From: Roseovarius sp. TE539
GTDB lineage: Bacteria > Pseudomonadota > Alphaproteobacteria > Rhodobacterales > Rhodobacteraceae
Assembly: GCF_003298505.1 (NCBI RefSeq)
Contig: NZ_QNGB01000009.1
Location: 1 to 63,095 of the forward strand
Direction of reading: 5' to 3'
Length of the DNA stretch: 63,095 nucleotides
The notes under the pieces were generated by a model. That model saw nothing but the letters and a program-made list of their open reading frames with translations. It was not told the DNA's origin and did not search any database. A program made the position numbers and the translations under genes. Below are positions 27,848 through 38,340 of this stretch, piece after piece (the first letter of the stretch is position 1; each line of letters opens with the position of its first letter).

Positions 27848-27951
27848 GGCAGCCCCCGACCGTGGGTGGGGGAGAAGCCCCCGCCCGTCAAACCAAAGGT
27901 TTGCCTTCGGCAAAACGGGGCGGTCGGGGACTGCCCGGCGTGAGCGCCGGG
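27848..27951 (+). repeat. Multi-hairpin structured element between sucD and DUF805 gene
   Basis: Outer arms 27848-27862 and 27921-27935 pair over 15 bases with one mismatch (GGCAGCCCCCGACCG / CGGTCGGGGACTGCC). Inside lie a 9-bp stem (27864-27886, GGGTGGGGG..CCCCCGCCC with one G-U pair) and two overlapping, mutually exclusive hairpins: CAAACC-AAA-GGTTTG (27889-27903) and TTTGCC-TTC-GGCAAA (27900-27914). A fourth hairpin CCCGGCG-TGAG-CGCCGGG (27934-27951) overlaps the outer arm. It may be a dispersed repeat or an RNA switch/attenuator within the operon; no T-run follows. Confidence 0.65.
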
Positions 27952-27964
27952 CGGGAGGCCTGTG

Positions 27965-28381
27965 ATGGGGCCGACGCAAGCAGTCCGAGCGGGTCTTGAA
28001 CAGGCATTCACTTTTCGTGGACGTGCGTCACGCTCCGAATTCTGGTGGTTGGCACCGTTGAACGGCGTGGTCGCCTTGAAAGCAGGGCAATGGGCAGGGT
28101 CTTACCTTGTCTTCCTTGTGTTTCTTATCCCCCTTCTGAACGCCAGCGCGCGACGATCACGTGATGGCGGTTATGATCCCATATGGATGGGATCTGGCAT
28201 CGCCGCAGTCTTGATTGGCTGGGGTATCGTAATTGTTGGCATCTCCCCCTCGGGTGGCAACCCGACGGTGTGGCCTATGGTGACCGGAATGTGCATTTTG
28301 AACGTTGGCCTGCTGGCCAGCCTATTGGTTCTGATATCCCCCTCAAAACCCGATCCCAACCCTAACGAGGTCCCAAAATGA
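27965..28381 (+). CDS. DUF805 family membrane protein in the suc operon
   Basis: 138 aa, DUF805-type: an N-terminal RGRASRSEFWWLAPLN segment followed by about four transmembrane helices (LVFLVFLIPLLNA, GIAAVLIGWGIVIVGI, MCILNVGLLASLLVLI) and the RRSRDGGYDPIW loop. Function of the family is unknown. It interrupts the normal sucD-sucA junction. Base composition is somewhat lower in GC than the suc genes. Its last codons (Asn-Glu-Val-Pro-Lys) contain the GAGG ribosome binding site of sucA, and its stop overlaps the sucA ATG (ATGA). Start ATG 27965; an in-frame GTG lies one codon upstream. Confidence 0.8.
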   Translation: MGPTQAVRAGLEQAFTFRGRASRSEFWWLAPLNGVVALKAGQWAGSYLVFLVFLIPLLNASARRSRDGGYDPIWMGSGIAAVLIGWGIVIVGISPSGGNPTVWPMVTGMCILNVGLLASLLVLISPSKPDPNPNEVPK

Positions 28382-31341
28382 CCGACCAATCCCCCAACGA
28401 CCTCTTCCACGCCTCCTCCTTCATGCAGGGGGCGAACGCCGAATACCTCGAACAGCTTTACGCCCGCTACGCCAATGATCCGGGCGCGGTGGACGATGCC
28501 TGGGCCGAGTTCTTCCGACAGCTGGGCGACGGCGAGGTGGACGTCAAGAAAGAGGCCGCAGGCCCGTCCTGGGCTCGCGCCGACTGGCCGCCGCAGCCAG
28601 ATGACGACCTGACGGGCGCACTGACCGGCGAATGGCCTGTCGCCCCGGCGGAAACCCGGGAAGCCGCGAACAAGATCAAGTCGAAAGCGGCCGAGAACGG
28701 AGTGGAGATCACCGACGAGGCGGTCCAACGCGCCGTGCTCGACTCGGTTCGGGCGCTGATGCTGATCCGGGCCTACCGTATCCGCGGCCACCTGATCGCC
28801 GATCTCGACCCGCTCGGCCTGCGCGATCACGGGCCGCGGCCGGAACTCGATCCCAAGTCCTACGGCTTCACCGAAGCCGACATGGACCGCCCTATTTTCA
28901 TCGACAACGTGCTGGGCCTTCAACTCGCCTCGATCCGCGAGATCCTCGAGATCGTCAAGCGTACCTATTGCGGCACCTTCGCGCTGCAATACATGCACAT
29001 TTCTGATCCCGAGGAAGCGGCCTGGCTCAAGGAGCGGATCGAGGGGTTCGGCAAGGAGGTCAAGTTCACCCGCGAGGGTCGAAAGGCGATCCTCAAGAAG
29101 ATGGTCGAGGCCGAAGGCTTCGAGAAATACCTCCATGTCAAGTACATGGGCACCAAGCGGTTCGGCCTGGACGGCGGTGAAAGCCTGATCCCCGCGATGG
29201 AGCAGATCATCAAGCGCGGCGGCAGCCTGGGCCTTGAGGAGATCGTGATCGGCATGCCCCATCGCGGGCGGCTCAGCGTTCTGGCCAACGTGATGGGCAA
29301 GCCCTACCGCGCGATTTTCCACGAATTCCAGGGCGGCAGCTTCAAACCCGAGGACGTGGACGGATCGGGCGATGTGAAATATCACCTCGGCGCGTCATCG
29401 GACCGCGAATTCGACGGCAACAAGGTGCACCTGAGCCTGACCGCGAACCCGTCCCACCTCGAGGCCGTGAACCCGGTGGTCATCGGCAAGGTCCGCGCCA
29501 AGCAGGACCAGTGGAATGATACCGAGCGCACAAAGGTCATGTCGATCCTGCTGCATGGCGATGCGGCCTTCGCCGGACAGGGCGTTGTGGCCGAATGTTT
29601 CGGGCTTTCCGGGCTCAAGGGGCACAAGACCGGTGGCACGATGCATATCGTCGTGAACAACCAGATCGGGTTCACCACGGCACCGCATTTCAGCCGCTCC
29701 TCCCCCTACCCCACCGATATCGCGCTGATGGTCGAGGCGCCGATCTTCCACGTCAACGGAGACGACCCCGAGGCGGTGGTTCATGCCGCCAAGGTCGCCA
29801 CCGAGTTCCGCCAGAAATTTCACAAGGACGTGGTGATAGACATCATCTGCTACCGTCGCTTCGGGCACAACGAGGGGGACGAGCCGATGTTCACCAACCC
29901 CCTGATGTACAAGAAGATCAAGACCCACAAGACCACCCTCAGCCTTTATACCGAAAGGCTGGTCAAGGACGGGCTCATTCCCGAGGGCGAGATCGACGAC
30001 ATGAAGGCGGCGTTCCAGTCCTACATGGCCGACGAGTTCGAGGCGGGCAAGAACTACCGCCCCAACAAGGCTGACTGGCTGGATGGGAAATGGTCCCATC
30101 TCGACACCAAGGACGAGGATTACCAGCGCGGCGAGACCGCCATCAAGCCCGAAACATTCCAGGAAATCGGCCGCGCGCTGACCACCGCGCCCGAGGGCTT
30201 TACCCTGCACAAGACCGTGGGCCGGCTGCTGGAGGCCAAGGCCAAGATGTTCGACAGCGGAACCGGATTCGACTGGGCCACCGCCGAGGCGCTTGCCTTC
30301 GGCTCGCTGCAGCTCGAAGGGTACCCCGTCCGCCTTGCCGGGCAGGACAGTACCCGCGGCACCTTCAGCCAACGCCATTCCGGCCTGATCAACCAGGAAA
30401 CCGAGGAGCGGTATTTCCCACTCAACAACATCCGCAAGGGCCAGGCGCAATACGAGGTCATCGACTCGATGCTGTCGGAATACGCGGTGCTGGGCTTCGA
30501 GTACGGCTTCAGCCTTGCTGAACCCAATGCGCTCACGCTCTGGGAGGCGCAGTTCGGCGATTTCGCCAACGGCGCGCAGATCATGTTCGACCAGTTCATC
30601 AGTTCCGGCGAAAGCAAGTGGCTGCGCATGTCGGGCCTTGTCTGCCTGCTGCCGCATGGCTACGAGGGCCAGGGCCCCGAACACTCTTCGGCGCGGCTGG
30701 AACGGTTCCTGACCATGTGCGGCGGCGACAACTGGATCGTGGCGAACTGTACCACGCCGGCCAACTACTTCCATATACTGCGCCGGCAGTTGCATCGCAC
30801 CTTCCGCAAACCGCTCATCCTCATGACCCCGAAATCGCTCTTGCGGCACAAGATGGCGATCAGCCGGACCGAGGAATTCACCACCGGCTCCAGCTTCCAC
30901 AGGGTGCTGTGGGACGATGCCCAATACGGCAATTCCGATACCGAACTGAAGCCCGACGACGAGATCCGCCGCGTCGTCCTGTGCTCCGGCAAGGTCTATT
31001 ATGACCTGCTGGAGGAACGCGACGCGCGCGGCCTCGACGACGTTTACCTGATGCGGATTGAACAATTCTATCCGTTCCCGGCCATTTCGATGGTCAAGGA
31101 ACTGGGGCGTTTCAAGACAGCCGAATTCGTCTGGTGTCAGGAGGAACCCAAGAACCAGGGTGCCTGGGCCTTCATGGAACCGAATATCGAATGGGTCCTC
31201 ACCCGCATAAAGGCCGGCACGACGCGCCCCGAATATGCCGGACGTCCGGCCACGGCTTCGCCCGCGACGGGCCTCGCGGCGCAGCACAAGCAGCAACAAG
31301 AGGCGCTGGTGGATGCCGCGCTGACCATCAAAGGGAAATAA
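28378..31341 (+). CDS. sucA: 2-oxoglutarate dehydrogenase E1 component
   Basis: 987 aa, thiamin-diphosphate enzyme that decarboxylates 2-oxoglutarate and passes succinyl to SucB. The N-terminal FHASSFMQGANAEYLEQLYA is the E2-binding segment; GMPHRGRLSVLANVMGKP, HLSLTANPSHLEAVNPVV and GQGVVAECFGLSGLKG surround the cofactor, and FVWCQEEPKNQGAWAFM is near the C-terminus. Full length for the family. Its translation start is coupled to the inserted DUF805 gene. Confidence 0.97.
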   Translation: MTDQSPNDLFHASSFMQGANAEYLEQLYARYANDPGAVDDAWAEFFRQLGDGEVDVKKEAAGPSWARADWPPQPDDDLTGALTGEWPVAPAETREAANKIKSKAAENGVEITDEAVQRAVLDSVRALMLIRAYRIRGHLIADLDPLGLRDHGPRPELDPKSYGFTEADMDRPIFIDNVLGLQLASIREILEIVKRTYCGTFALQYMHISDPEEAAWLKERIEGFGKEVKFTREGRKAILKKMVEAEGFEKYLHVKYMGTKRFGLDGGESLIPAMEQIIKRGGSLGLEEIVIGMPHRGRLSVLANVMGKPYRAIFHEFQGGSFKPEDVDGSGDVKYHLGASSDREFDGNKVHLSLTANPSHLEAVNPVVIGKVRAKQDQWNDTERTKVMSILLHGDAAFAGQGVVAECFGLSGLKGHKTGGTMHIVVNNQIGFTTAPHFSRSSPYPTDIALMVEAPIFHVNGDDPEAVVHAAKVATEFRQKFHKDVVIDIICYRRFGHNEGDEPMFTNPLMYKKIKTHKTTLSLYTERLVKDGLIPEGEIDDMKAAFQSYMADEFEAGKNYRPNKADWLDGKWSHLDTKDEDYQRGETAIKPETFQEIGRALTTAPEGFTLHKTVGRLLEAKAKMFDSGTGFDWATAEALAFGSLQLEGYPVRLAGQDSTRGTFSQRHSGLINQETEERYFPLNNIRKGQAQYEVIDSMLSEYAVLGFEYGFSLAEPNALTLWEAQFGDFANGAQIMFDQFISSGESKWLRMSGLVCLLPHGYEGQGPEHSSARLERFLTMCGGDNWIVANCTTPANYFHILRRQLHRTFRKPLILMTPKSLLRHKMAISRTEEFTTGSSFHRVLWDDAQYGNSDTELKPDDEIRRVVLCSGKVYYDLLEERDARGLDDVYLMRIEQFYPFPAISMVKELGRFKTAEFVWCQEEPKNQGAWAFMEPNIEWVLTRIKAGTTRPEYAGRPATASPATGLAAQHKQQQEALVDAALTIKGK

Positions 31342-31344
31342 CCA

Positions 31345-32903
<1,559 letters not shown>

Positions 32904-32907
<4 letters not shown>

Positions 32908-33164
32908 GCGATCCGGATTACGAATGGGACGCCGCGAAGGCCAAGCAGAACTTGGCCAAACACGGCGTACCGTTCGAGACGGTCACCGGGTTCGACTGGC
33001 GCACGGCGATCGAGGCCGAGGACACCCGCTATGATTATGGCGAGACGCGGATGCAGGCCCTTGGCAAGATCGACGGCAGATACCACGTACTTGTCTACGC
33101 TTGGCGCGGCGACCGTATCCGCGTAATCTCGCTGCGCAAGGCCAATCGGAGGGAAATCCCATGA
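32904..33164 (+). CDS. brnT: BrnT family toxin
   Basis: 86 aa, BrnT-type ribonuclease toxin fold: [20 protein letters not shown] at the N-terminus, a central [19 protein letters not shown] strand region and the terminal [11 protein letters not shown]. BrnT toxins are type II RNases that block translation until bound by antitoxin. The start is GTG at 32904, overlapping the sucB stop by four bases. A toxin directly coupled to a TCA-cycle gene is unusual. Its stop overlaps the ATG of the next gene. Confidence 0.87.
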
Positions 33165-33367
33165 CACCCCGCCCCAAGCCACCAGAGGACTATGACGACA
33201 ATCCGCCACTCGATGCGGATTTCTTCTCCCGCGCCCGCCCCGCCGCGCCCGGCGAGGCCGCCCGGCTACGCGCCGTGTTGGAACGCATCGTCAAGGCGCA
33301 TGAGGAGGGCCGTCCCGTGGATGAGGCGATTGCGCAGGCGCGTGAAACGCTGGCGGATGCGGAGTGA
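33161..33367 (+). CDS. Short antitoxin-like partner of BrnT
   Basis: 68 aa. The N-terminal DDNPPLDADFFSRARPA is the BrnA-like segment that contacts the toxin. The C-terminal half (ARLRAVLERIVKAHEEGRPVDEAI) is a charged helix and shows no ribbon-helix-helix DNA-binding domain, which canonical BrnA carries for autorepression. It therefore looks like a shortened variant able to neutralise but perhaps not to bind DNA. Coupled to brnT by an ATGA overlap. Confidence 0.75.
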   Translation: MTPRPKPPEDYDDNPPLDADFFSRARPAAPGEAARLRAVLERIVKAHEEGRPVDEAIAQARETLADAE

Positions 33368-33370
33368 TTG

Positions 33371-33406
33371 GGTTGGCAAACCAGTCATTTAGGATGGGTG
33401 CCAACC
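33371..33406. repeat. Inverted repeat after the antitoxin gene
   Basis: GGTTGGCA (33371-33378) and its exact complement TGCCAACC (33399-33406) separated by 20 bases, located just after the antitoxin stop and at the sharp drop in GC content into the next gene. It may mark a cassette edge or form a hairpin in the transcript. Confidence 0.45.
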
Positions 33407-33443
33407 TACTTTGAGTGCTGCCTCAATCTGGGGAGTAAGTGAA

Positions 33444-33791
33444 TTGGATTTCGTAGCGCTCCTTACAGCATTTGGTGTAGGTTCAGTAGTGACAGCCATC
33501 ATTCAATTCTGGCTATCTAGCCGTGCCGCCGAGAAGCAACGCATGTACGATGAACGCAAAGACGCCTACATTGGTCTTCTTGAATCATGGAGGGAATTCG
33601 AAAGCACAGAACCGAGTGAGAGAGGCAAGTACGAAATAGGACATTGGTTGCTACGTTCGCAATTGGTTGCCTCTAAGCCAACTTTGCTCCACCTAAATAA
33701 TTGGGAACAAACGATCCCTGGTAGCCAAGAACGCTTTGAAGCAACGAAGGCGCTTAAGACCGCTATGCGGAAAGACTTGTGTTCGTTTTAG
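33444..33791 (+). CDS. AT-rich membrane-anchored hypothetical protein in the suc operon
   Basis: 115 aa from TTG at 33444, which has a GGGGAG site eight bases before it (an in-frame TTG at 33411 would add 11 residues). One N-terminal transmembrane helix (VALLTAFGVGSVVTAIIQFWL) is followed by a cytoplasmic helical part (AAEKQRMYDERKDAYIGLLESW). Not recognised, though a short anchor plus coiled helix resembles small proteins of accessory islands. Base composition is much AT-richer than the neighbours, implying foreign origin. It ends five bases before the MAPEG gene. Confidence 0.65.
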   Translation: MDFVALLTAFGVGSVVTAIIQFWLSSRAAEKQRMYDERKDAYIGLLESWREFESTEPSERGKYEIGHWLLRSQLVASKPTLLHLNNWEQTIPGSQERFEATKALKTAMRKDLCSF

Positions 33792-33796
33792 CCTTG

Positions 33797-34201
33797 ATGG
33801 ATCAAATGACCCCCGAACTCACCGCCCTCACCCTCGCCGCGCTCCTGCAGGTCGTCCAATACCTGCTCTACGCCATCCCGGCCAATCTCGAGCTTGGCCC
33901 CGGCTACACAACCTCGCCGCGCGACCACGATCCGACAACACCGATGTCCGACGGCACCGCCCGGCTGGGCCGCGCGCTCGAAAACCATTTCGAAGGGCTG
34001 ATCCTCTTCACCATCGCCTGCGTCACGGTCACGCTCGGCGACAAGTCCAACATCTTCACCGCCGCTTGCGCCTATGGCTACCTCGCCGCCCGCATCGGCT
34101 ACATCCCCGCCTATTATTACGGCCTGCGCCCGTGGCGCTCGCTGATCTGGGCAGTGGGCTTCCTCGCCACCGTGCTCATGCTCTTGGCGGCACTCGTCTG
34201 A
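33797..34201 (+). CDS. MAPEG family membrane protein
   Basis: 134 aa with four predicted transmembrane helices. PELTALTLAALLQVVQYLLY, ENHFEGLILFTIACVTV and AARIGYIPAYYYGLRPWRSL match the MAPEG (membrane-associated eicosanoid/glutathione metabolism) fold; the family includes glutathione transferases but most bacterial members are uncharacterised. GC content returns to the level of the core genes. It is followed by repeat copy 4 and then lpd. Start 33797; in-frame alternatives at 33779 and 33806. Confidence 0.82.
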   Translation: MDQMTPELTALTLAALLQVVQYLLYAIPANLELGPGYTTSPRDHDPTTPMSDGTARLGRALENHFEGLILFTIACVTVTLGDKSNIFTAACAYGYLAARIGYIPAYYYGLRPWRSLIWAVGFLATVLMLLAALV

Positions 34202-34203
34202 TG

Positions 34204-34265
34204 CTTCATCTTTCCATAAACACTCCGGGGGAGTCGCGCCCCCGCGCGACGGGGGCAGCGCCCCC
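34204..34265 (+). repeat. Dispersed intergenic palindromic repeat, copy 4
   Basis: CTTCATCTTTCCATAAACAC head, a CCGGGGG block, a GTCGCGC..GCGCGAC hairpin and GGGGGCAGCGCCCCC. The head has diverged (CCATAAA instead of CCGGAAA). It lies two bases after the MAPEG stop, inside the suc-lpd gene group. Confidence 0.7.
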
Positions 34266-34327
34266 AAAACCCCACCGACGCGATACCAACAAAATACCGA
34301 CGCGCAAAAACGAAAGGACTCTGACCC

Positions 34328-35722
34328 ATGGCCTCCTATGACGTGATCATCATCGGCTCCGGCCCCGGCGGCTATGTCGCTGCCATCCGCTGCGCGCAAC
34401 TCGGCCTGAAAACGGCTTGTGTGGAGGGCCGCGAAACCCTTGGCGGCACCTGCCTGAACGTGGGCTGCATCCCCTCCAAGGCGCTCCTGCACGCCTCCCA
34501 CCAACTCCATGAGGCCGAACACAACTTCGCCAGGATGGGCCTCAAGGGCAAGGCCCCCTCGGTGGATTGGAAGCAGATGCTCGCCTACAAGGACGAGGTC
34601 ATCGGCCAGAACACCAAGGGAATCGAGTTCCTGTTCAAGAAGAACAAGATAGACTGGCTCAAGGGCTGGGGCTCGATCCCGGAGGCGGGCAAGGTCAGGG
34701 TCGGCGATGAAACCTTTGACACAAAGAACATCATCATCGCCACCGGCTCGGAAACCTCGCCCGTGCCCGGCGCCGACGTGACCGTGGACGAGAAGATCGT
34801 CGTCACCTCCACCGGCGCGCTGGAATTGTCCAAGGTGCCCAAGAAGATGACTGTCATCGGCGCCGGCGTGATAGGGCTCGAACTCGGCAGCGTCTATGCC
34901 CGCCTCGGCAGCGAGGTGACAGTGGTGGAATTCCTCGATCACGTCACCCCCGGCATGGATGGCGAGGTTCAGAAGAATTTCCAGAAACTGCTCAAGAAAC
35001 AGGGACTTGAATTCATTCTCGGCGCGGCTGTCCAGTCGGTCGAGGCGCTCAAGACCAAGGCCAAGGTCCATTACAAGCTGCGCAAGGACGACAGCGAGCA
35101 CCAGCTTGACGCCGATGTCGTCCTCGTGGCCACCGGGCGGCGCCCCTTCACCGAGGGGCTGGGGCTCGGGGAGCTGGGCATCGAGACCACCAAGGGCGGC
35201 CAGATCAAGACCGACAAGACCTGGCAGACCAGCGTCAAGGGCATCTATGCCATCGGTGACGCCATCGAGGGTCCGATGCTTGCCCACAAGGCGGAGGACG
35301 AAGGCATGGCCGCGGCCGAGGTGATCGCCGGCAAGCACGGTCACGTGAATTACGGTGTCATCCCCGGCGTGATCTACACCCACCCCGAAGTCGCCGCCGT
35401 GGGTGAAACCGAGGAAACCCTGAAAGATCAGGGGCACGCGTACAAGGTCGGCAAGTTCTCGTTCATGGGCAACGGCCGCGCCAAGGCCAATTTCGCCGCC
35501 GACGGTTTCGTCAAGATCCTTGCCGACAAGGAAACCGATCGCATTCTGGGCGCGCATATCATCGGCCCGATGGCCGGCGATCTCATTCACGAGATCTGCG
35601 TGGCGATGGAATTCGGCGCCTCGTCAGAGGACTTGGCGCTGACCTGCCACGCCCATCCGACCTATTCCGAAGCGGTGCGCGAAGCGGCGCTTGCCTGCGG
35701 AGACGGGCCGATCCATTCCTGA
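34328..35722 (+). CDS. lpdA: Dihydrolipoyl dehydrogenase (E3)
   Basis: 464 aa, FAD-dependent disulfide oxidoreductase that reoxidises the lipoyl groups of SucB. FAD motif [15 protein letters not shown]; redox Cys pair Cys42-Cys47 in [17 protein letters not shown] domain [18 protein letters not shown]-terminal active His in [16 protein letters not shown] site before the ATG. In Rhodobacterales the gene closes the suc operon, here separated from sucB by about 1.4 kb of accessory genes. Confidence 0.96.
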   Translation: MASYDVIIIGSGPGGYVAAIRCAQLGLKTACVEGRETLGGTCLNVGCIPSKALLHASHQLHEAEHNFARMGLKGKAPSVDWKQMLAYKDEVIGQNTKGIEFLFKKNKIDWLKGWGSIPEAGKVRVGDETFDTKNIIIATGSETSPVPGADVTVDEKIVVTSTGALELSKVPKKMTVIGAGVIGLELGSVYARLGSEVTVVEFLDHVTPGMDGEVQKNFQKLLKKQGLEFILGAAVQSVEALKTKAKVHYKLRKDDSEHQLDADVVLVATGRRPFTEGLGLGELGIETTKGGQIKTDKTWQTSVKGIYAIGDAIEGPMLAHKAEDEGMAAAEVIAGKHGHVNYGVIPGVIYTHPEVAAVGETEETLKDQGHAYKVGKFSFMGNGRAKANFAADGFVKILADKETDRILGAHIIGPMAGDLIHEICVAMEFGASSEDLALTCHAHPTYSEAVREAALACGDGPIHS

Positions 35723-35844
35723 GGGCTGGCCGCTCGCCCGTCCTTGCGGTCCCGCCTCGCCGGATACGCAAACGAAAGTGGGTCGAGCGGTCACCGGTTT
35801 CGCGTTTCGGCAAATTCCGGCAAATGCGGCATGCCCGGTCAGAG

Positions 35845-36573
35845 TCAGGGCGCGAACCCAGCCTCCTTCATCAGGCGGTTGGATGCGGTTTCCACCTCCG
35901 CCTCGAGCTGTTTCATGAAGGCCTTCCTGTCCAGCCCCTCGCGGATACGCGGCAGGAATTCCACAACCGCGAGACCCGGCTTGCGCAGGATGCCCTTTCG
36001 CGGCCAGAAGACGCCCACATTCGTTGCAACCGGCACGCAGTCCTGCCCGAGTTCACTGTACAAGACCCCCGACCCGACCTTGTAGGGCGCGGATACGCCC
36101 GGTGGTATGCGGGTGCCCTGCGGATAGATGATCAGCTGCCCAGGCTGCTGGCGCCCCCTGGAAACATCCCGCACCATCCCCTTTATGGCTTCGCTGCGCT
36201 TGCCGCGGTCGACCGGTACGCACCCGATCTTGAGGGCATATTGCCCGATAACCGGCGCCCACATCAATTCGCGTTTCATAATGAACTTGCCGGCCGGCAC
36301 CGCGCCGAAAATCAGTATGATATCGAGAAATGACTGATGTTTGGCCGCGATCAGAACTTCGTCCTCAGGCGGTATTCCGCGCACTTCCGTCCGGATTCCC
36401 ACCATCCAGCGGGCTGTCCAGCGTACCCACCGGCACCAGGTTTGGCAGGCGGTCAGCGCACCCCGGCGTGAAAAAAGGGCCCAGGGCAGGAACGCGATGC
36501 CGATCACCCCCATCATCACGTAGATCTGCACGACGAACACCAGCGACCGCAGCCATTGCAGCACATGCTTCAT
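35845..36573 (-). CDS. plsC: 1-acyl-sn-glycerol-3-phosphate acyltransferase
   Basis: 242 aa, makes phosphatidic acid from lysophosphatidic acid. One N-terminal membrane helix (VFVVQIYVMMGVIGIAFLPW), the catalytic HQSFLD (H-x4-D), the IKRELMW-type KFIMKRELMWAPVIG block and the YPQGTRIPPG motif. Its start overlaps the ftsX stop by four bases, so it is the third gene of ftsE-ftsX-plsC. Confidence 0.93.
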   Translation of the reverse strand: MKHVLQWLRSLVFVVQIYVMMGVIGIAFLPWALFSRRGALTACQTWCRWVRWTARWMVGIRTEVRGIPPEDEVLIAAKHQSFLDIILIFGAVPAGKFIMKRELMWAPVIGQYALKIGCVPVDRGKRSEAIKGMVRDVSRGRQQPGQLIIYPQGTRIPPGVSAPYKVGSGVLYSELGQDCVPVATNVGVFWPRKGILRKPGLAVVEFLPRIREGLDRKAFMKQLEAEVETASNRLMKEAGFAP

Positions 36574-37475
36574 GTCATTGCCTCCAATGTCCGTGTCGCG
36601 GCTGCACGGGTGGCCAGAAACGCCACCACGGCGGCCACCGGTGGCACCAGCAACGGCCACAGCCAATGCCAGCCCTGAAAGCCGAGTCCGGTCAGGAAAC
36701 CGCCTGCCGGGTCCGCTTCGGGCAGTGCCAGGACCGCACCGCAACCCAGAACCATGCCACCCGAGGCACCGATCAGCGCCCTCAGCGTGAACCGACGCTC
36801 GAACGCCCGGGCGATATAGGAATCACGCGCTCCAACCAGTCTCAGCACACTGATGACCTGGCTGTTGGCTGCCAATGCGGCATTGGCCGCAAGGGTGATC
36901 ATCGCGCCCATCGTGCCCCCGATCAGAGCCAGCGAAAGCCACCCCAGCAGGCGCAATCGATCGGCGGCCTCCACCAGGGGCCGGCGCCATCTCGTGTGAT
37001 CGTCCAGCACCGCGCCCGGAACCTCTTCGGACAACCGCAATCGCAAACCCGAGGCGTCATAGCCTTCACCTTCCTCGATCACCTCGATCAGTCGCGGGAT
37101 CGGCAGGCTGTCGACTGGCAGGTCCGGGCCGAACCACGGTTCCAGGAGAGCGCGCTGCTCTTCCTTCTCCAGCACCCGTGCCGAGGCAATGCCCGGCGTG
37201 GACTCCAGAACTCGCAATGCGGCCGCGGTCTGCTCGGTCATCTGACCTTCGGGCGCCGAGATCCGCAGCGTGGAACTGCGCGCCAGTTCCTCGCCCCAGC
37301 GGTCCGCAAGCCTTGATGTCGCAAGCGAAAGCGCGAGGGCGAAAACAGCCAGAAAGGCCATCGTGGCGGCACTGAACAGGGTGAGCGACGCGGTGAACCC
37401 GGTTGGCGGCACGACGCGATCAGCCTGCGCGTCCCCGGCGACCCAGTTGATCACATTGCCGCGTTCCTCGGTCAC
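36570..37475 (-). CDS. ftsX: Cell division protein FtsX
   Basis: 301 aa, permease-like partner of FtsE that controls peptidoglycan hydrolysis at the septum. Four transmembrane helices: one after the cytoplasmic N-terminus (TLFSAATMAFLAVFALALSL) and three at the C-terminus, with a large periplasmic loop (about 60-180) between, as in all FtsX. The start is GTG at 37475, overlapping the ftsE stop by GTGA. Confidence 0.9.
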   Translation of the reverse strand: MTEERGNVINWVAGDAQADRVVPPTGFTASLTLFSAATMAFLAVFALALSLATSRLADRWGEELARSSTLRISAPEGQMTEQTAAALRVLESTPGIASARVLEKEEQRALLEPWFGPDLPVDSLPIPRLIEVIEEGEGYDASGLRLRLSEEVPGAVLDDHTRWRRPLVEAADRLRLLGWLSLALIGGTMGAMITLAANAALAANSQVISVLRLVGARDSYIARAFERRFTLRALIGASGGMVLGCGAVLALPEADPAGGFLTGLGFQGWHWLWPLLVPPVAAVVAFLATRAAATRTLEAMT

Positions 37476-38149
37476 AGATCCGCCCCCGCAAGTTGAAGCC
37501 GGCGATTGGAAATCCTGAGCACCCGGGTCTGAACGTGGGATTTGGCGGCGCGGATCAACGCCAGATCATGAGTGGCGATCATGACAGTCTTGCCCATCCG
37601 GTTCAGCTCGATCAGCAGGCGCATGAGCCGCTGGGACATGTCCCAGTCCACGTTGCCCGTGGGCTCATCGGCCAGGATCACGTCCGGCGACATGATCACC
37701 GCGCGCGCCAGCGCGGCGCGCTGCCGTTCGCCGCCCGAGAGTTCCGGCGGCAGGGCGTCGGCGCGGTCCTTCAGGCCGACCCAGCCAACCAGCTCGCGCA
37801 GGTTCGCGACCTCGTCAAGGGTATCGCGCCCTGAAACGGTGAGCGGCAGGGCGATGTTGTCGGCCACGGGCAGATGGTCGAGGAACTGGCAATCCTGATG
37901 TACCACACCGATCCGCCGCCGCGCCAACGCGATGCCGTCCCGGTCAAGCGTCCGCAGGTCCTCGTCGAAGAGCCGCAAGGTCCCCGCGGTCGGAACAAGA
38001 GCGCCGTAGCAGAGCTTGAGCAGGGTTGTCTTTCCAGCCCCCGACGGGCCGGTGAGAAAATGGAACGAACCGGGCTGCAGCTTGAGCGATATCTCACTCA
38101 GGAGCTCACCGCCGCCATAGCTGTAGGCCACGTCTTCCAGTTCGATCAC
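37472..38149 (-). CDS. ftsE: Cell division ATP-binding protein FtsE
   Basis: 225 aa ABC ATPase. Walker A GPSGAGKTTLLK, signature LSGGERQRAALARAVI, Walker B VILADEPTGNVD (the GNVD ending is typical of FtsE), H-loop IATHDLALI. The start is GTG at 38149. It is divergent from the zinc-ribbon membrane protein gene with 191 bases between. Confidence 0.93.
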   Translation of the reverse strand: MIELEDVAYSYGGGELLSEISLKLQPGSFHFLTGPSGAGKTTLLKLCYGALVPTAGTLRLFDEDLRTLDRDGIALARRRIGVVHQDCQFLDHLPVADNIALPLTVSGRDTLDEVANLRELVGWVGLKDRADALPPELSGGERQRAALARAVIMSPDVILADEPTGNVDWDMSQRLMRLLIELNRMGKTVMIATHDLALIRAAKSHVQTRVLRISNRRLQLAGADL

Positions 38150-38340
38150 GGCTTGTCCCTCATCGCCAATGTCACCCTAAATGCCCGAGGGCGCGATCGC
38201 ATGCAATCGCAACCACAGGCGCCATGCCTGGCGATCGCCGACAGACACGCATCCTTTGCACTTTTCCGCCGGTCGGTTACACCCTATGCTGACCAACGGG
38301 GACAAGCGCCCGCGGAAAGGGACTGGCGACAGGTGACGAG

